A DNA stretch of 64,000 nucleotides from Bacteroidota bacterium. GTDB lineage: Bacteria > Bacteroidota > Bacteroidia > AKYH767-A > 2013-40CM-41-45. Location of the stretch: NCBI GenBank assembly GCA_016720655.1, contig JADKKE010000013.1, forward strand, positions 39,414 to 103,413, in the 5' to 3' direction. Under the pieces are notes generated by a model. It was not told the origin of the DNA. It worked only from the letters and a program-made list of their open reading frames with translations, and did not search any database. This document shows, one piece after another, positions 62,458 through 64,000 of this stretch. Position numbers and translations under genes: made by a program. Position 1 is the stretch's first letter; every line of letters begins with the position of its first letter.

Positions 62458-64000
62458 TTAATTACTGGTGTTCGACTTTATTTCCTGTTCCATCATGTTC
62501 AATGCAGCCCTCGCATTTCGGTGTTCAGGATGTGCATACAGAAGCGATTGAATTGCAGCATAGGCTTCCGCTTTTCTTCCATTCGCATAACGAATCATGG
62601 CTAGATTGTACTCCACCTGAACATTTCCCGGCTGAATCTTATTCACGGCAAGAAGATGTTGCTCTGCTTTCACATATTTTTTTTGTTGCAAATAAATAAC
62701 CGCCAGATTATTTTCGATTAATGCTGAATTCTGATAATTCACAGAGGCATCAAGTAAAAGTCGTTCGGCTTCAGCAAACTGACCTGTTCGTGTAAAGAGA
62801 ACACCCAGTGCGAGTTTTGCTTCCGCATTGGAAGGTTCATCCAACAACGCGCGCTTGTAAAATGGGATCGATTCCGAAGAAAATCCTGCCTTCTCTCTCA
62901 GATGACCAACATTCAAGGCTGCTTCAGCACGGAAATGCTTTTCGCGATCGGTTTCTGCTTCACCATCAATTGCAATTCTCAGCTGTTCTTCGGCCTCTGC
63001 GTTCTTTTGTTGTGTGATCAGAAGTTTTCCATATTTCAAGCGGCCTTCGAGATCATTTGGAATTTGTTGGAGCATTTTGAACAGATAATTTGCAGCAGCT
63101 TCCTGATCGTTTTTTAACAAACTCAATGAAGCCAATTCCCGCTGCAAACTTGCCTGATGAATAATTCCTATTTTATCGGCGAATTGAAGTCGTTGAAAAG
63201 ATTGATTCACAAGAGTTGAATTGAGCGTTCCTGTAGATTGAAGTCCGGCTGACTTCTGTTGATTAAACAAAGCAGCATAATCCTTTTCACCACGGTATGT
63301 ATAGTAATGAACAATGAAACTGTGGATGGAAAGTAGAATAATCAAAGACATAAAAACTGAAAATATTTTCCCTTGCGGAGTAACTCCATGTGGTCGCTTC
63401 AGTGTGTAATGCCCTATTCGTACAAATTCAGTTCGCCACAAACGCGTGAAAGTAACCAACCCGAATGCGAAGAGTATTCCAAAAGCAATTGCCAGGAGAA
63501 ATGGAATTGTATCATACAAGCCACGGAAAATAGTTATGAATACAAAAGTACTGACTGCGAGGAATATGTCTTCTTTCAAACTGAAGTCAAACTTCTTTCG
63601 AAACCCATCAAGTTTTTTAAGTGATAAAAATCCGGAAGGTTTTGTAAATCCAAAAGAAAGCGCGTTTTCCGGACATACCTGAACACAATCCAGATCCTTA
63701 AGGCAATTGGGGTCGACAACTTTGTTAAATTGAATCACTTCTTTCTGCACCTGAATATGAGAAGAACAAATTGCTGTACACTTTCCACACTGAGTACAAT
63801 CTCCTGTGAGTTTTATTTTACCCGGTGCAACTCTGTCTGCAAGAGCGAAAACAACTCCATACGGACATCCATATTGACAGAAGCTTCGGGATCCCAGAAC
63901 GTAAATTGCCATTCCTCCACACATCACAAATGTGAAGAGAGTAATACCTACAGAAGGTAAGTTGCGCCAGAAATTACTTGTCATAAAAGAGGCCCAACCT
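62458..64000 (-). CDS. 4Fe-4S membrane protein with TPR domain (5' end outside window)
   Basis: The frame stays open to the window edge (GWASFMTSNF...), so the N terminus is missing. The 513 visible residues comprise a transmembrane helix, then CQYGCPYG, a 4Fe-4S motif CTQCGKCTAIC and a second cluster site CLKDLDCVQVCP. Two or three more membrane segments follow (FLAVSTFVFITIFRGLYD, GKIFSVFMSLIILLSIHS), then a periplasmic TPR array (about 265-500; KHFRAEAALNVGHLREKAGF and similar). The first half resembles NapH/NosR/CcoG-like polyferredoxins that move electrons between the quinone pool and periplasm. The TPR half is unusual for those. It is the promoter-proximal visible gene of a run with cytochrome c, DUF5777 and a cytochrome c lipoprotein. 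Confidence 0.85.
   Translation of the reverse strand, partial: GWASFMTSNFWRNLPSVGITLFTFVMCGGMAIYVLGSRSFCQYGCPYGVVFALADRVAPGKIKLTGDCTQCGKCTAICSSHIQVQKEVIQFNKVVDPNCLKDLDCVQVCPENALSFGFTKPSGFLSLKKLDGFRKKFDFSLKEDIFLAVSTFVFITIFRGLYDTIPFLLAIAFGILFAFGLVTFTRLWRTEFVRIGHYTLKRPHGVTPQGKIFSVFMSLIILLSIHSFIVHYYTYRGEKDYAALFNQQKSAGLQSTGTLNSTLVNQSFQRLQFADKIGIIHQASLQRELASLSLLKNDQEAAANYLFKMLQQIPNDLEGRLKYGKLLITQQKNAEAEEQLRIAIDGEAETDREKHFRAEAALNVGHLREKAGFSSESIPFYKRALLDEPSNAEAKLALGVLFTRTGQFAEAERLLLDASVNYQNSALIENNLAVIYLQQKKYVKAEQHLLAVNKIQPGNVQVEYNLAMIRYANGRKAEAYAAIQSLLYAHPEHRNARAALNMMEQEIKSNTSN

Overview
This window looks like a chromosomal segment of a member of the Bacteroidota. The evidence is internal. At least twelve secreted proteins end in a type IX secretion system (T9SS) type-A C-terminal sorting domain (a YPNP or FPNP motif, then about 70 residues of beta strands). 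There is a SusC/SusD pair, a second TonB-dependent receptor, SprB-type repeats, lipoproteins with an X-K-(D/E)2 surface-export signal, -7 promoter boxes of the TAnnTTTG type, and a tRNA that does not encode CCA. I cannot place it below phylum. No phage, insertion sequence, integron or CRISPR array is visible.

Layout. 1-4.8 kb: the end of an ALDH8-type semialdehyde dehydrogenase, a DUF4412 protein, and three minus-strand genes (DUF885 peptidase-like lipoprotein, MtfA-like zinc peptidase, small P-loop kinase). 5.3-13.9 kb: a secreted sugar dehydrogenase, a PhnA-domain protein, tRNA-Asn inside a repeat-rich stretch with decayed tRNA-like copies, a PAS-LuxR regulator, and two secreted beta-propellers. 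14-30 kb: a PfkB kinase, an exported Mn-type superoxide dismutase, a giant CotH-type surface protein, an alpha-2-macroglobulin and a purple acid phosphatase. 30-42 kb: a PPC/DUF296 protein, a SprB-repeat protein carrying a haem-binding motif, a giant PPC-like protein, a DUF1905/YdeI protein, a SET-domain protein, a PCMD-like secreted protein and a TonB-dependent receptor.

43-54.3 kb is the most coherent block: a T9SS-secreted S51 (cyanophycinase-like) peptidase and a GNAT gene on the minus strand. Then comes a tight plus-strand run of SusC, SusD, two surface PKD/YWTD-propeller lipoproteins, a second exported S51 peptidase and an M20 (CPG2-like) carboxypeptidase. I read it as a candidate utilisation locus for an acidic or isopeptide-type polymer such as cyanophycin. 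This is the best candidate here for an undescribed system.

54.5-64 kb: three more T9SS cargo proteins, then a minus-strand electron-transfer run (4Fe-4S/TPR membrane protein, cytochrome c, DUF5777 beta-barrel, surface-type cytochrome c lipoprotein) that leaves the window.

Five genes (10.8, 16.0, 21.2, 33.9 and 53.0 kb) are each split by one or two single-base indels, mostly in short A or T runs. The coding sense continues cleanly on the other side. Homopolymer errors in the assembly are the simplest explanation. The M20 case is noteworthy because the break coincides with a canonical A_AAA_AAG slippery heptamer. For these genes the 5' and 3' parts are listed separately.
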